Shown here: positions 17,593-26,642 of the stretch, piece after piece | How the letters are laid out: each line of letters opens with the position of its first letter | Numbering within the stretch: position 1 is the first letter of the stretch | Assembly: GCF_000248075.1 (NCBI RefSeq) | Contig: NZ_BAFB01000182.1 | Coordinates: 18,950-82,949, forward strand | DNA length: 64,000 bases | Origin: Gordonia otitidis NBRC 100426 | Lineage (GTDB): Bacteria > Actinomycetota > Actinomycetes > Mycobacteriales > Mycobacteriaceae | Reading direction: 5' to 3' | Notes under the pieces: generated by a model | Databases searched by the model: none | What the model was told of the DNA's origin: nothing | What the model saw: only the letters and a program-made list of their open reading frames with translations | Position numbers and translations under genes: made by a program

Positions 17593-18975
17593 TCAGAAGA
17601 ACTGGTCGCGACGCCGGATCAACGACGTCGCGGCTGCGCTGATGACACCGGTCAGGACCAGGTAGCCCGCAGCCAACCAGGGTGTGCCGCCCGACGCCCC
17701 GAGGAGTGCGGTCAGGATCAGCGGGGTGAGCCCCGACGCGTAGATGCCGGAGAACTGGTAGACCACCGACAGCCCCGTGTAGCGCACCGGCGTCGGGTAC
17801 AGGCTCGCGAACAGCGTGCCCTGCGCGCCGTAGAACAGCGCATGGACCACACCGAAGACCACCACGAGTCCCACCGTGAACCAGACGAGATCTGAGGTCC
17901 CGAAGAGCACGAACACCGGGTACACCGCGACCGCGTAGGCGACCATTCCCGCGAGATAGACCCGTCGGGGGCCGAACCTGTCTGTGAGCAGACCCGACAC
18001 GGGCAGCAGAAGCGCCATCACCGCCGAGGCGATGGTCACCGAGATCAGGACAGACACCTTGGGCAGGCCGAGTTGCGTGGTCGCATAGGCGATCGCGAAT
18101 ACGCCCCAGGTGTTGAACGCCGAACCCTCGCCCCATCGGGCGAGCAGGCCGAGCACCGTGTTGCGTGTATACGGTTGCCGGACAACCTCCTTCAACGGAG
18201 CCGACGACTTCTGCGACAGCTCGTCCACCTCCCGGAACGCCGGGGTCTCGTCGACCCTGAGACGCACGACGAAGCCGATGACCACGAGCACGATGCTGCC
18301 GAGGAAGGCGATACGCCAGCCGTAGGCGAGGAACGCATCGTCGTCGAAGACCACCTGAAGCAACGCGAAGATCGCCGTACCCAGGGCGAGGCCGAGAGCG
18401 AGGCCGATCTGCGGGATCGAACCGAAGAAACCGCGACGCCCGCGCGGGCTGTGTTCGACGGCGAGCAGCACCGCACCCGCCCACTCGCCGCCGAGCGCGA
18501 ACCCCTGCACGATGCGCAGCAGGAGAAGCAGGATCGGTGCGAGTACGCCGACCTGCGCGGCAGTCGGCAGCGCACCCATGGCTGCGGTGGCGAGCCCCAT
18601 CATGACCATCGTCAGCGCGAGGGTCTTCTTCCGGCCGATCCGGTCGCCGATATGGCCGAACACGACCCCGCCGATCGGACGTACCACGAACCCCACGGCG
18701 AACGTCGCGAACGTGAGCAGTGTGCCGACGAACCCGCTCTGGTGCGGGAAGAACACCGTGCTGAAGACGAGACTCGCTGCGGTGGCGTAGAGGAAGAAGT
18801 CATACCACTCGACCGTCGTACCCAGCAGGCTTGCCAGAGCGACGGTTCGCAGTCGTCGACGCCGTTCGGCGTCGCTCTCGGAGTCGACGCCTCGCGTGTC
18901 GAGTGACGTGCTGCCATCCGCAGCCGTCGCAGAACGGATGCTTGTGGCGGTCGAGCGCGTAGATGTCACGGTCAC
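17593..18975 (-). CDS. MFS transporter, metabolite:H+ symporter (MHS) family
   Basis: A 460-residue permease related to the ProP/KgtP/ShiA group. It has WYDFFLYATAASLVF in helix 1, the loop motif GHIGDRIGRKKTL, the MHS-typical QGFALGGEWAGAVLLAVEHSP segment and about 12 membrane helices. Such proteins import organic acids, betaines or related solutes with protons. Translation appears to start at GTG 18975 after a polar tail of about 40 residues. There is no clear operon partner, and the cargo is unknown. Confidence 0.88.
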   Translation of the reverse strand: MTVTSTRSTATSIRSATAADGSTSLDTRGVDSESDAERRRRLRTVALASLLGTTVEWYDFFLYATAASLVFSTVFFPHQSGFVGTLLTFATFAVGFVVRPIGGVVFGHIGDRIGRKKTLALTMVMMGLATAAMGALPTAAQVGVLAPILLLLLRIVQGFALGGEWAGAVLLAVEHSPRGRRGFFGSIPQIGLALGLALGTAIFALLQVVFDDDAFLAYGWRIAFLGSIVLVVIGFVVRLRVDETPAFREVDELSQKSSAPLKEVVRQPYTRNTVLGLLARWGEGSAFNTWGVFAIAYATTQLGLPKVSVLISVTIASAVMALLLPVSGLLTDRFGPRRVYLAGMVAYAVAVYPVFVLFGTSDLVWFTVGLVVVFGVVHALFYGAQGTLFASLYPTPVRYTGLSVVYQFSGIYASGLTPLILTALLGASGGTPWLAAGYLVLTGVISAAATSLIRRRDQFF

Positions 18976-19100
18976 GGTTGATCGACGCTACGCAGCTCAC
19001 GCGAGGCTGCCCAGATCAACAATCACCGTGATCACAACTGCCGCGGGTCGGCGGGACCGGACTCGGGTGGTGGACTCGCGTAATGGTCGCAGCCGTCACC

Positions 19101-20126
19101 TCACCGCGCGACGCATACCGGGGGTAGCTGCGCCCCGAGTCCGCGCAGCGCGAGTGACTGCGCTCGCGGTGAGTACGTGAAGTCGGTGTGTTCGGTGTGA
19201 TCTGCCGGGCAGCCGTCCTGGATGACGATGTCGTCGACGTGTGCGCCGGGGCCGGCGGTCAGAAAGCTCGCGGTGTACGGGGTGGAGACCTCGTCGTATG
19301 TCGTGGTGAGCACGGTGTAGTCGAGTCCCGGCATGGTGTCCCCGCCGCTGTTGAGTCGCGTGATGAACTCCGACCCCTGCTGCTGATCGGCGCCGGCCGG
19401 ACCCGACGCCGCAGCGACCTGTGGCCCGATGTCGACACCTTCCGCGCGCATGTCGTGCTCGAGATCGACGAGCCCGTCCATCGTCGTGCCGTGGTTGGTC
19501 GCGGCCATCGTCACCACGCGGGACACCTTGTTGCCCAAAGGATTCGATGCATCCGCTCCACCGTGGAACCTCAGATACGCCCGTGCGATGACGCCGCCCT
19601 GCGAGTGCCCCACCAGATCGACCTGCCTCGCTCCGGTGACCCGCAGCACGCGCTCGACGAAAGCGCCCAGTTGGGCGGCCGACTCGTCGACGTGGCCCGC
19701 GCCGTATTCGCCACCGGACTGCAGTGCGGGGACACCACCCCCGGCCGAGGTGGGCAGAATGCCGAGTTCCGGGGCGAACACACAATATCCGTGACGCGCG
19801 AGCACCGGCGCGAAGCCGGCCCACGTCTGATACGCCGACTCCCAGGTGCCATGCACCAGCACGACCGGTCGAGGGTGGGCCTTCGACGGCTTACACGCCC
19901 AGTCGTCGGCCCCGGGCGGAATCGCCTCGGGGTGTGGATACCTCGCGGCCGCACGGAAGTCGGACTGCACCGGTCCTGATCCCACCGGGTCGGCGGAACC
20001 GCTCGCCGCACTCGCGGGCGGGGCGGTCGCCGCGACCGCACACACGACCGCGACGACCAGAACGGACACCATCGCGGACGCACGGGTGAAACGAATCGGA
20101 CATTTGCGAAATACCTTGCGTGCCAA
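19101..20126 (-). CDS. Secreted lipase (class 2, LipA/EstA type)
   Basis: A 341-residue alpha/beta hydrolase with a signal peptide: basic n-region RKVFRKCPIRFTR, hydrophobic core VSVLVVAVVCAVAA and a probable cleavage after ASA. RPVVLVHGTWES forms the oxyanion-hole region and GHSQGG carries the catalytic serine. Three or four cysteines in the exported part suggest disulfides. It should hydrolyse lipids or esters outside the cell. The start is TTG, supported by an AAGGGGGAG ribosome site. It is a single gene with about 240 bp of featureless sequence upstream. Confidence 0.87.
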   Translation of the reverse strand: MARKVFRKCPIRFTRASAMVSVLVVAVVCAVAATAPPASAASGSADPVGSGPVQSDFRAAARYPHPEAIPPGADDWACKPSKAHPRPVVLVHGTWESAYQTWAGFAPVLARHGYCVFAPELGILPTSAGGGVPALQSGGEYGAGHVDESAAQLGAFVERVLRVTGARQVDLVGHSQGGVIARAYLRFHGGADASNPLGNKVSRVVTMAATNHGTTMDGLVDLEHDMRAEGVDIGPQVAAASGPAGADQQQGSEFITRLNSGGDTMPGLDYTVLTTTYDEVSTPYTASFLTAGPGAHVDDIVIQDGCPADHTEHTDFTYSPRAQSLALRGLGAQLPPVCVAR

Positions 20127-20366
20127 CAGCTCCCCCTTGATCAGTGTGTCGGGGTGAGCTTATTGCGGACAGCGACGCAGCGGCCCTGGTTGTGAGTGTC
20201 CAGCCCATCCGGTGGCGCTGTGTCCGTGAGCGCACCACGCGCACCGAGGGATGACGGCGACACCCGTCACGTCGAGTAGTGGGCGACACCTTCGGCGGAT
20301 CGTCGGAGCCACCTCACGATGTCACGGCGATGGCGTGATTCGACACCTGTCACCGTGAAGCCCCGA

Positions 20367-21023
20367 TCACGCAGGCTTGATGGCCTCGGCGATGGGGGTC
20401 GATCCGTCATTGAATTCGATGAACGCGCCGATCGTCGACGGCTCGGAGATCACGTCCGCAGCAACCTCGGCGACGTTGTCACGGCTCGTGTTCCCCTTCT
20501 TCCAGTCACCCTTGTGTGTGACGTCGATGCGGCCGGTACCCGGGTCATCGGTGAGCGCGCTCGGTCCCAGGATCGTCCACTCGAGGTCGGTCTTCTTGAG
20601 GTACTCGTCAGCCTCCGCCTTCGATTCCGCGTACGCGTAGAACGGATCGTCCTCCGGGACACCGTGATCGGGACCAGCACCGAAGTACGACACCATGATG
20701 TAGCGGTCGACGCCTGCCGACTGCGCCGCATCCATCGAACGGATGGCGGCATCGCGGTCGACGGCGTAGGTGCGCTTCGGGTCCCCACCACCGGCACCCG
20801 CGGACCACACGACGACATCCTGGCCGGCGAGCACGGACGCAAGGCCCGCGGTGTCGAGTTTCTCGACATCGGCGAGCAGTGGTTGCGCACCGGTCGCGGT
20901 GACGTCGTCGGATTGCGCGTCATTTCGGATGAGCGAAGTGACCTCGTCGCCCCGACTGTGCAAGATCTTGGCCAGCCTGAGTGCGATCTTCCCGTGTCCG
21001 CCGATGATGATCACCTGTGTCAT
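20367..21023 (-). CDS. NAD(P)-binding oxidoreductase, NmrA/atypical SDR
   Basis: A 218-residue protein with the dinucleotide-binding motif IIGGHGKIALRLA at the N-terminus and a YAESKAEAD motif near residue 130, where SDRs carry the catalytic Tyr-x-x-x-Lys. It resembles the YwnB/HSCARG-like NAD(P)-binding proteins that use or sense NADPH. The ATG at 21023 was chosen because the Rossmann strand starts there. It is divergent from the MarR/MFS pair, and the shared promoter region holds a MarR-like operator, so it may belong to the same regulon. Confidence 0.82.
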   Translation of the reverse strand: MTQVIIIGGHGKIALRLAKILHSRGDEVTSLIRNDAQSDDVTATGAQPLLADVEKLDTAGLASVLAGQDVVVWSAGAGGGDPKRTYAVDRDAAIRSMDAAQSAGVDRYIMVSYFGAGPDHGVPEDDPFYAYAESKAEADEYLKKTDLEWTILGPSALTDDPGTGRIDVTHKGDWKKGNTSRDNVAEVAADVISEPSTIGAFIEFNDGSTPIAEAIKPA

Positions 21024-21207
21024 GAGAGCCCTCGATTCGTCGATGAATGGATCCGTCAGGATTCGCCGAGTCGATGGATTCGTCTCGACAAACGCCGCAC
21101 TCCATCCAACGTACCGACGCTCCGCCCACCGCAGGTGCACGCGGCACCGCTCTCACGGAATGCAGGCGAAACCGGTCACCGGATCTTCTTTGCAGTTTAC
21201 GATTCGA

Positions 21208-21232
21208 TTACTTAGCATCAAGCAACTATATT
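21208..21232. promoter_or_regulatory. MarR-like inverted repeat overlapping a promoter
   Basis: TTACTT (21208-21213) and AAGCAA (21220-21225) form an imperfect inverted repeat with a 6-bp spacer, directly followed by a -10-like TATATT (21227-21232). It lies about 75 bp upstream of the MarR gene in an AT-rich patch, where an autorepressor would act. Confidence 0.5.
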
Positions 21233-21306
21233 CATTGCGTGTTGGTCTTTCGACCAGCAGTTCTCGACGTCCAGACATTCGCCCCCGGAATTCCACGAAG
21301 AAGGTG

Positions 21307-21789
21307 ATGATCGTGCCCAACTCCGCTTCGCTCGCCGACGACACCGTCGACGCGGAAGCCGCAGACACCAGCGATGTGGCGGTGCTGCATCACCATCTGG
21401 TGCGGGTCACCCGTGCACTCCGCACCTCAGGAACAGACAACAACCTGAGCGTGGGAACCGCGTCGGCGCTCTGGACGATCAACGCCCACGGACCGCTGCG
21501 GATGTCGGCTCTCGCCGAACGCGAGGCGGTCGCGCTCCCGACAGTGTCACGTCTCGTGGCCGGACTCGAGCAACTCGGGTACGTCACGAGGACACCTGAC
21601 CCCGATGACCGGCGTGCGCGACTTCTGGTGGCGACACCGGAGGGAGCCGATGTCATCACCCATGCCCGCTCCAAGAAGGCCCAGTTGCTCCGCGCAGCAA
21701 TGGACCGCATGGACTCGCAGCAACAGCGGCGCGTACACGCCGCGATCGAAGATCTGGCCGATGCCCTCGCAGAAGAGATATCGACCTGA
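21307..21789 (+). CDS. MarR-family transcriptional regulator
   Basis: A 160-residue winged-helix regulator. The recognition-helix region is LRMSALAEREAVALPTVSRLVAGLEQLGYVTRT and the wing is DPDDRRARLLVATPEG, both classical MarR. The ATG at 21307 follows GAAGAAGG; the open frame before it is not coding-like. The gene is 57 bp upstream of the DHA2 efflux pump and divergent from the NAD(P)-binding protein. The likely role is repression of this pump until a ligand binds. Confidence 0.9.
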   Translation: MIVPNSASLADDTVDAEAADTSDVAVLHHHLVRVTRALRTSGTDNNLSVGTASALWTINAHGPLRMSALAEREAVALPTVSRLVAGLEQLGYVTRTPDPDDRRARLLVATPEGADVITHARSKKAQLLRAAMDRMDSQQQRRVHAAIEDLADALAEEIST

Positions 21790-21846
21790 CCGGATCACCC
21801 CTGCATCGCCCTCTCCCAGCACTTCCGATCTCGTAGAAGGACTTCC

Positions 21847-23691
21847 ATGACCACTGCGGTTAACGACGCCGGGTCCGCCGACTCCGCACGGCCGACGCCC
21901 GCACCCACCCACGATCCGCACTACAAGTGGATCGCGCTGTCGAACACGACACTCGGCATGCTCATCGCCACGATCAACTCGTCGATCGTGCTCATCGCCC
22001 TGCCCGACATCTTCAAGGGCATCAACCTCAATCCCCTCCTGCCCGAGAACACCAGCTACCTGCTGTGGATGATGATGGGGTTCCTGGTCGTCACCGCCGT
22101 TCTGGTGGTGAGCTTCGGACGACTCGGTGACATGTTCGGTCGCGCCCGGATGTACAACATGGGCTTCGCCATTTTCACCGTCTCGTCGATCCTGCTGGCG
22201 ATCACCTGGTTCGACGGCAGCGAAGCAGCGATCTGGCTGATCTTCTGGCGCATCATCCAAGGTGTCGGCGGCGCGTTCCTCATGGCCAACTCGTCGGCCA
22301 TCCTCACCGACGCGTTCCCGCCGAATCAGCGCGGACTGGCCATGGGTATCAACGGTGTCGCCGCGATCGCAGGCTCGTTCCTCGGCCTGCTCGTCGGCGG
22401 CCTGCTCGCGCCCATCCAGTGGCACTACATCTTCCTCGTCTCGGTGCCGTTCGGGGTCGTCGGAACCATCTGGGCCTACCTGAAACTCCGTGACACCGGT
22501 GTGCGCAAGCACTCCAAGATGGACTGGTGGGGCAACATCACCTTCGCGGTGGGCCTCGTGGCAATCCTCGTCGCCATCACCTACGGCATCCAGCCGTACG
22601 GAACCTCGAACATGGGATGGACCAATCCGTGGGTGCTCGCAGGTCTCATCGGCGGTGTCATAGTCCTCGCGCTGTTCGTGCTGATCGAGACAAAGGTCGC
22701 CAGCCCGCTCTTCGAGCTCTCACTGTTCCGCAATCGCTCGTTCGCATTCGGCAACCTCGCCAACCTGATGGGCTCCATCGGCCGTGGTGGTCTGCAGTTC
22801 CTGCTCATCATCTGGTTGCAGGGCATCTGGCTGCCGCAGCACGGCTACGACTACAGCCGGACCCCGCTGTGGGCCGGCATCTACATGGTGCCGATGACGA
22901 TCGGCTTCCTGCTCAGCGCCCCGATCTCCGGCGCACTGAGTGACAAGCTGGGCACCAAGTGGTTCACCACGCTCGGCATGCTCATCACCGCGGGCACCTT
23001 CGCCGCACTCATCGCTATCCCCGTCGACTTCGACTACTGGGTGTTCGCACTGATCCTGCTGATCAACGGCATCGGCATGGGCCTGTTCGCCTCGCCGAAC
23101 CGCGCAGAGGTCATGAACAGCCTGCCCATCACCTCTCGAGGGTCGGGTGCCGGCATGATGACCACGTTCCAGAACGCAGCGATGGTGTTGTCGATCGGCC
23201 TGTTCTTCTCCCTGATGATCGCCGGGCTGAGCCAGCATCTGCCGACCGCCATGTACAGCGGACTCACTGCGAACGGTATGCCGTCGGAGGCTGCGAACGG
23301 TATCGCGCACCTGCCGACGGTCGGCATCCTGTTCGCCGCGTTCCTCGGGTACAACCCGATCAAGGAGGTCGGCGGCCAGGCGCTGCAGTCACTTCCGCAG
23401 TCCAGTGTCGATCACCTCACCGGACTCGACTTCTTCCCGCACCTGATCAGCGATCCGTTCTCCGACGGTCTGACCGCTGCGTTCACGTTCGCGTTGATCT
23501 GCTGCGTGATCGGCGCCATCGCGTCGCTGTTCACCGGTAGCAAGAAGATGAAGGTCGAGTCGGTTGACGGGGAGCCGAGCACATCGGCGACGCCCGCCGA
23601 GTCGCTCGGTGAGGAACTTGCTGCCGTCGCCGCCGACGCCAGTGAGATGCCCGGCGAGCTGGTCACCCCGGACTCGTCGCGCCGTTCCTGA
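21847..23691 (+). CDS. MFS multidrug efflux pump, DHA2 (EmrB/QacA) family
   Basis: A 614-residue permease with 14 predicted membrane helices. Its landmarks are helix 1 SNTTLGMLIATINSSIVLIALP, loop motif FGRLGDMFGRARMY and motif C-like GSFLGLLVGGLLAP. The last 70 residues are a polar Ala/Ser/Glu-rich cytoplasmic tail. It should export drugs or toxic metabolites with proton antiport. The ribosome site GAAGGAC precedes ATG. It follows the MarR gene in one unit and ends at a strong terminator. Confidence 0.92.
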   Translation: MTTAVNDAGSADSARPTPAPTHDPHYKWIALSNTTLGMLIATINSSIVLIALPDIFKGINLNPLLPENTSYLLWMMMGFLVVTAVLVVSFGRLGDMFGRARMYNMGFAIFTVSSILLAITWFDGSEAAIWLIFWRIIQGVGGAFLMANSSAILTDAFPPNQRGLAMGINGVAAIAGSFLGLLVGGLLAPIQWHYIFLVSVPFGVVGTIWAYLKLRDTGVRKHSKMDWWGNITFAVGLVAILVAITYGIQPYGTSNMGWTNPWVLAGLIGGVIVLALFVLIETKVASPLFELSLFRNRSFAFGNLANLMGSIGRGGLQFLLIIWLQGIWLPQHGYDYSRTPLWAGIYMVPMTIGFLLSAPISGALSDKLGTKWFTTLGMLITAGTFAALIAIPVDFDYWVFALILLINGIGMGLFASPNRAEVMNSLPITSRGSGAGMMTTFQNAAMVLSIGLFFSLMIAGLSQHLPTAMYSGLTANGMPSEAANGIAHLPTVGILFAAFLGYNPIKEVGGQALQSLPQSSVDHLTGLDFFPHLISDPFSDGLTAAFTFALICCVIGAIASLFTGSKKMKVESVDGEPSTSATPAESLGEELAAVAADASEMPGELVTPDSSRRS

Positions 23692-23706
23692 CGACTGATC
23701 GCTCCG

Positions 23707-23750
23707 ACACCGCCCCGAGCCGCCGACACCGAAGGCGCTCGGGGCGGTGT
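23707..23750 (+). terminator. Strong hairpin terminator after the efflux gene
   Basis: ACACCGCCCCGAGC (23707-23720) pairs perfectly with GCTCGGGGCGGTGT (23737-23750), a 14-bp stem with a 16-nt loop. It lies between the convergent efflux gene and the 96-residue gene, so it can act in both directions. There is no long U-tract. Confidence 0.75.
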
Positions 23751-23802
23751 GGTCTCAGCTGTGGAAGTGGTCCCAGCCGTGGCAGTGGTCTCAGTCGTGG
23801 AA
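23749..23802. repeat. 18-bp tandem repeat, three copies
   Basis: GTGGTCTCAGCTGTGGAA and two variants lie head to tail at 23749-23766, 23767-23784 and 23785-23802. The last copy covers the stop and final codons of the minus-strand 96-residue gene. Read in that gene's frame after its stop, the repeats would encode a His/Trp/Asp-rich tail (DHCHGWDHFHS). Confidence 0.75.
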
Positions 23803-24081
23803 TTCGTTCTTGGGGAGCCGTACTCGCGCGTCGGCCGACCACCGCGCGGCGCGAACCCGCAGGTTCCACCGCGCGGGCGGCACGGTGAACTCCATCCACC
23901 GGCCGTCGCCGAGCCAGAGCGACCACAGGTCCTCGTCGGGGAAGTCGCCCATCCGGACGTAGATCTGTTCACCCGCAGCCGACGCGGTCAGCCAGCCCTG
24001 GTCGCCGGGGTCGTCGACGAACTCGGCCTCGGCGGCGAGAACCGCCTCCAGGTCGACGACGCGATCGCCGCGACTCACCAT
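23791..24081 (-). CDS. Hypothetical protein, 96 residues
   Basis: I do not recognise the family. The product is acidic and tryptophan-rich (DLWSLWLGDGRWMEF, VPPARWNLRVRAARW), has no membrane segment or signal, and looks like a compact soluble alpha/beta domain. The start ATG follows a good GGGGGAAG ribosome site, which supports that it is real. It lies 69 bp downstream of the LpqN-like gene on the same strand. The C-terminus runs into the 18-bp tandem repeat and the stop falls within the first copy. Confidence 0.6.
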   Translation of the reverse strand: MVSRGDRVVDLEAVLAAEAEFVDDPGDQGWLTASAAGEQIYVRMGDFPDEDLWSLWLGDGRWMEFTVPPARWNLRVRAARWSADARVRLPKNEFHD

Positions 24082-24150
24082 TGCTCTTCCCCCTCGTTGC
24101 TCCCGCGCGTGAGTGTGCTCGACCGACTGCCCGAGTCACCCGACCGACCG

Positions 24151-25074
24151 TCAGTCATCCAGCCGCACACTGCTGACCGCTGTGACGATCTCACGGCAGA
24201 ATTCCCTGCCCGCGCGCAGCGGCACGAGACCCGTCGTGTGCACCAGGTATGCGACGTTTCCGCGCGCGAACACCTCATACCTCAGCGCACAGAACCTTCG
24301 CTCCCCCGTGTCCAGATAGGTCCCGGTCTGCAGCGAGGCCCCCTCTGTGCGGAAGCCGCGCGGGGTGGCGACCACGTCGTCCTCGACCCAGTCAGGTAGC
24401 GCACGCGCCTCGACGGGCGCATGGTCGAGTAGTGCGGAGAGATCTGTGTGATGGTCGACGATGAATCGGGTGAGCACGATCGCGATTGTGCCCTCACTGC
24501 CGTGTCCCGAAACGAAGAGGCGCAGGCAACCGGGTGACTGCGCGGCTTGCCAGGAGTCGTCGAGGTCGATGGTGATCTCGCCGGGCACCGACATCGGATC
24601 GGTGACGTGATGTGCCGACACCGCCATTCGAGTGAGCCTCTCGAGTATCGGGATCGTCGTTCCCGGGGCGGACACGACCGTCTCGGTTAATCGTCGACGG
24701 TGCGCCGCGCGCGTATCTCGGGTCCGGTGAGGGAATTCCTCGGCGAGGCGCGCTGTCCCGGCCGCAGACGGGCGGGCTCGACTGGTCATCCGGGTGAAGA
24801 ACTCACCCGTACGCGTGTCGATCTCGCCCGTGCAGGCGCCGATGTCGACCGCGGCCCTGATATCGGCCGGTCCCGCGTTGCCCACCGAAGCGACCGACTC
24901 GGTCGACTCGATCGCATCGGGGCCACTCGGATGCAACGCATCCCGGTTCGGGGCATCCCGGTTCGGGGCGGCCGGGCTCTGGGCATCCGGGCTCTGGGCA
25001 TCCGGGCTCTGGGCATCCGGGCCGGTCTGCACGAGAAGCCGGGTCACCGGTACGGCATCGCTGTCAACGGACAC
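24151..25074 (-). CDS. LpqN/LpqT-like domain protein with repeat-rich N-terminus
   Basis: A 307-residue protein. The N-terminal 60 residues are low-complexity pentapeptides (PDAQS, NRDAP) encoded by 15-bp tandem repeats. The C-terminal half (about 165-305) has the outline of LpqN/LpqT domains: a Trp-containing strand after IDLDDSW, then LPDWVEDD, GTYLDTGERRFCALRYEVF and YLVHTTG. There is no signal peptide or lipobox, so it is not a lipoprotein as called. The GTG start at 25074 is tentative. The 96-residue gene follows. Confidence 0.5.
   Translation of the reverse strand: MSVDSDAVPVTRLLVQTGPDAQSPDAQSPDAQSPAAPNRDAPNRDALHPSGPDAIESTESVASVGNAGPADIRAAVDIGACTGEIDTRTGEFFTRMTSRARPSAAGTARLAEEFPHRTRDTRAAHRRRLTETVVSAPGTTIPILERLTRMAVSAHHVTDPMSVPGEITIDLDDSWQAAQSPGCLRLFVSGHGSEGTIAIVLTRFIVDHHTDLSALLDHAPVEARALPDWVEDDVVATPRGFRTEGASLQTGTYLDTGERRFCALRYEVFARGNVAYLVHTTGLVPLRAGREFCREIVTAVSSVRLDD
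24938..25027 (-). repeat. 15-bp tandem repeat array in the LpqN-like gene
   Basis: Two copies of GCATCCCGGTTCGGG (24938-24952, 24953-24967) are followed by GCGGCCGGGCTCTGG (24968-24982), two GCATCCGGGCTCTGG copies (24983-24997, 24998-25012) and a partial copy. On the coding strand they give the PDAQS/NRDAP pentapeptides. Confidence 0.85.
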
Positions 25075-25208
25075 CGGACAATGGTACGCACGTCACAATC
25101 CCGGTGACCATCTCACGCACTGGTTGCCCACCACGCGCCGCCGTCGAATTCGATGATCTGAATCAGTCTGTCTAACTGGCGAATTCACGGGCGAGCGCTT
25201 GAGTGAAG

Positions 25209-25448
25209 TCAGAAACCCGTGGAGCCTCGGTCCGACTTCGAGGACCGTGACGACCGGAAGAGCATGTAACCGCCGTAGATCGCGAGAACGACGAGTCCGA
25301 TCCAGAAGAGTCCCTTGAGGATCGGACCGAGAAGTGCGAGCGCGATCAGCGTTATGACAACGATGCCGAGGACCTTCCAGAAGCCCATTCCCGAGCCGTT
25401 GCCGTTGTTGTTCGATGATGTGCCGGTGCTGTCGTATGAAGTGGTCAT
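25209..25448 (-). CDS. Small membrane protein, 79 residues
   Basis: The product has a Ser/Thr/Asn/Gly-rich N-terminus (about 20 residues), then two hydrophobic segments (FWKVLGIVVITLIALALLGP and LFWIGLVVLAIYGGYMLF) joined by a short GPILKG turn, and a Ser/Lys/Arg tail. The start follows a GGTGGAG ribosome site. The open frame upstream is not coding-like. The family is unknown; it resembles the small DUF-type envelope proteins common in actinobacteria. Confidence 0.65.
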   Translation of the reverse strand: MTTSYDSTGTSSNNNGNGSGMGFWKVLGIVVITLIALALLGPILKGLFWIGLVVLAIYGGYMLFRSSRSSKSDRGSTGF

Positions 25449-25510
25449 GACTCCACCTTGCGCGTGTGCGGTACGGAAAGCACCTGTTCGGCGGGCAGTT
25501 GGGGGAAAGA

Positions 25511-25969
25511 TCAGGGGCATCCCCGAGCCGGCTGCGGCGCGGTGTAGCTCCATCCCATCGAGTCGGGAGAGGGCCAGGCGCATCGATCCCGGAACCAGCC
25601 GATGCACACATCTGCGATGAGCTCGGCGGAATCACTGGTGAGGTAGCCGTGAGTGCAGTCGTCGAAACTGTCGTCGAGGTGCCATCGGTGTCGGGCCGAC
25701 CGAGGCACCGAGTAGCCGGCCAACCGGGGGCGCCCCATCAGCCCTGTCGAGAGTCGCACCAGGTAAACGTTGCCCTGCAGGACATGTATCTGCGCACATT
25801 CCACGTCGGCGTCGGCATCGGCGGCGGCGTCGTGTCCAGCGGGTCCGAGGTCGAGCACGGCCGCTGACGGCATCACCCGTAGCTCGGTGACCAACCACTC
25901 TCTGGCGGCTGTCCAGGCGGACTCGGCGGATGGGCGGTGGGACACATCGTGTGGGGTGGGATCGTTCAT
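25511..25969 (-). CDS. Hypothetical protein, 152 residues
   Basis: A soluble protein without recognised motifs. The middle contains the strand-like run CAQIHVLQGNVYLVRLS and a basic/aromatic stretch ARHRWHLDDSFDDCTHGYLTSDSAELIADVCIGWFRD, which recalls actinobacterial TY-Chap-like proteins, but the match is only by eye. The ATG at 25969 is chosen as the first convincing start; the longer frame reaches into the divergent spacer. No operon partner is evident. Confidence 0.5.
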   Translation of the reverse strand: MNDPTPHDVSHRPSAESAWTAAREWLVTELRVMPSAAVLDLGPAGHDAAADADADVECAQIHVLQGNVYLVRLSTGLMGRPRLAGYSVPRSARHRWHLDDSFDDCTHGYLTSDSAELIADVCIGWFRDRCAWPSPDSMGWSYTAPQPARGCP

Positions 25970-26160
25970 GCGGCCAGGCCTCGTCTCGGCGATCGGATGC
26001 GCTGTGTGCCGTTCATCCGCGACACACGGCGCCGCGCGCATGTTCAGTGGCTCAATGCGGCGCACATGACAGTGAAGCACCGCCCACCGACAGATTCGCC
26101 GCACACGGGCGTTGACCCCGCACCGTGTCGCACGCGTCCGTCGTCGACGACCGGACGGGC

Positions 26161-26490
26161 CTACGTCGGCGGTGTGTCGTCGCGCCCCAGGGCGGCGTCG
26201 CTCTGCGCGTCCGAATAGCCGGGTTTGACCACCCAATTGGCCGGTAACCCGTCTGCGCGCTTCTGCGCCTCGTACTCCTCTGCGATGTTCTCGTCGTTGA
26301 CGGTGACCAGCGGCTGTCCGCCGAATTCGCGATACAGCGCGAAGGCGACGAGTACGAGACCGAGCGCTGCACACACCCATGTGCTACCGGGAACGCTCGA
26401 CCAGCCGCGATCGATGACGTCGACGATCGCCCACACGATCCCGATCAGTCCGATCGCGACCAACGCCACGAAAACACCTCTACCACGCAT
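26161..26490 (-). CDS. Small two-helix membrane protein, 109 residues
   Basis: The product starts MRGRGVF with a hydrophobic segment (VALVAIGLIGIVWAIVDVI), has a second one (STWVCAALGLVLVAFALY) and a hydrophilic C-terminal half of about 55 residues that is probably cytoplasmic (DENIAEEYEAQKRADGLP). A clear AAAGGTGG ribosome site precedes ATG. It resembles DUF2530-like actinobacterial membrane proteins in layout, but I cannot assign a family. Confidence 0.65.
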   Translation of the reverse strand: MRGRGVFVALVAIGLIGIVWAIVDVIDRGWSSVPGSTWVCAALGLVLVAFALYREFGGQPLVTVNDENIAEEYEAQKRADGLPANWVVKPGYSDAQSDAALGRDDTPPT

Positions 26491-26642
26491 CGCCTACCAC
26501 CTTTCGCCTGCGCATCCGGCCCGTGACCGATCCTGCCATGCGCCCGGCGCAGGAGATCACGGTCAGACTCGGCCGACGTTGCGACGCGACCGCCGTCGGC
26601 GCGGACAGGTCGACGTGCTCGTAGTGTCACCACCACGGCAAG

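Noticed and set aside
20127..20366. 240-bp spacer between the lipase and the NAD(P)-binding protein as an RNA gene
   Set aside because: No stable long hairpin, conserved motif or promoter-like pair was found by eye.
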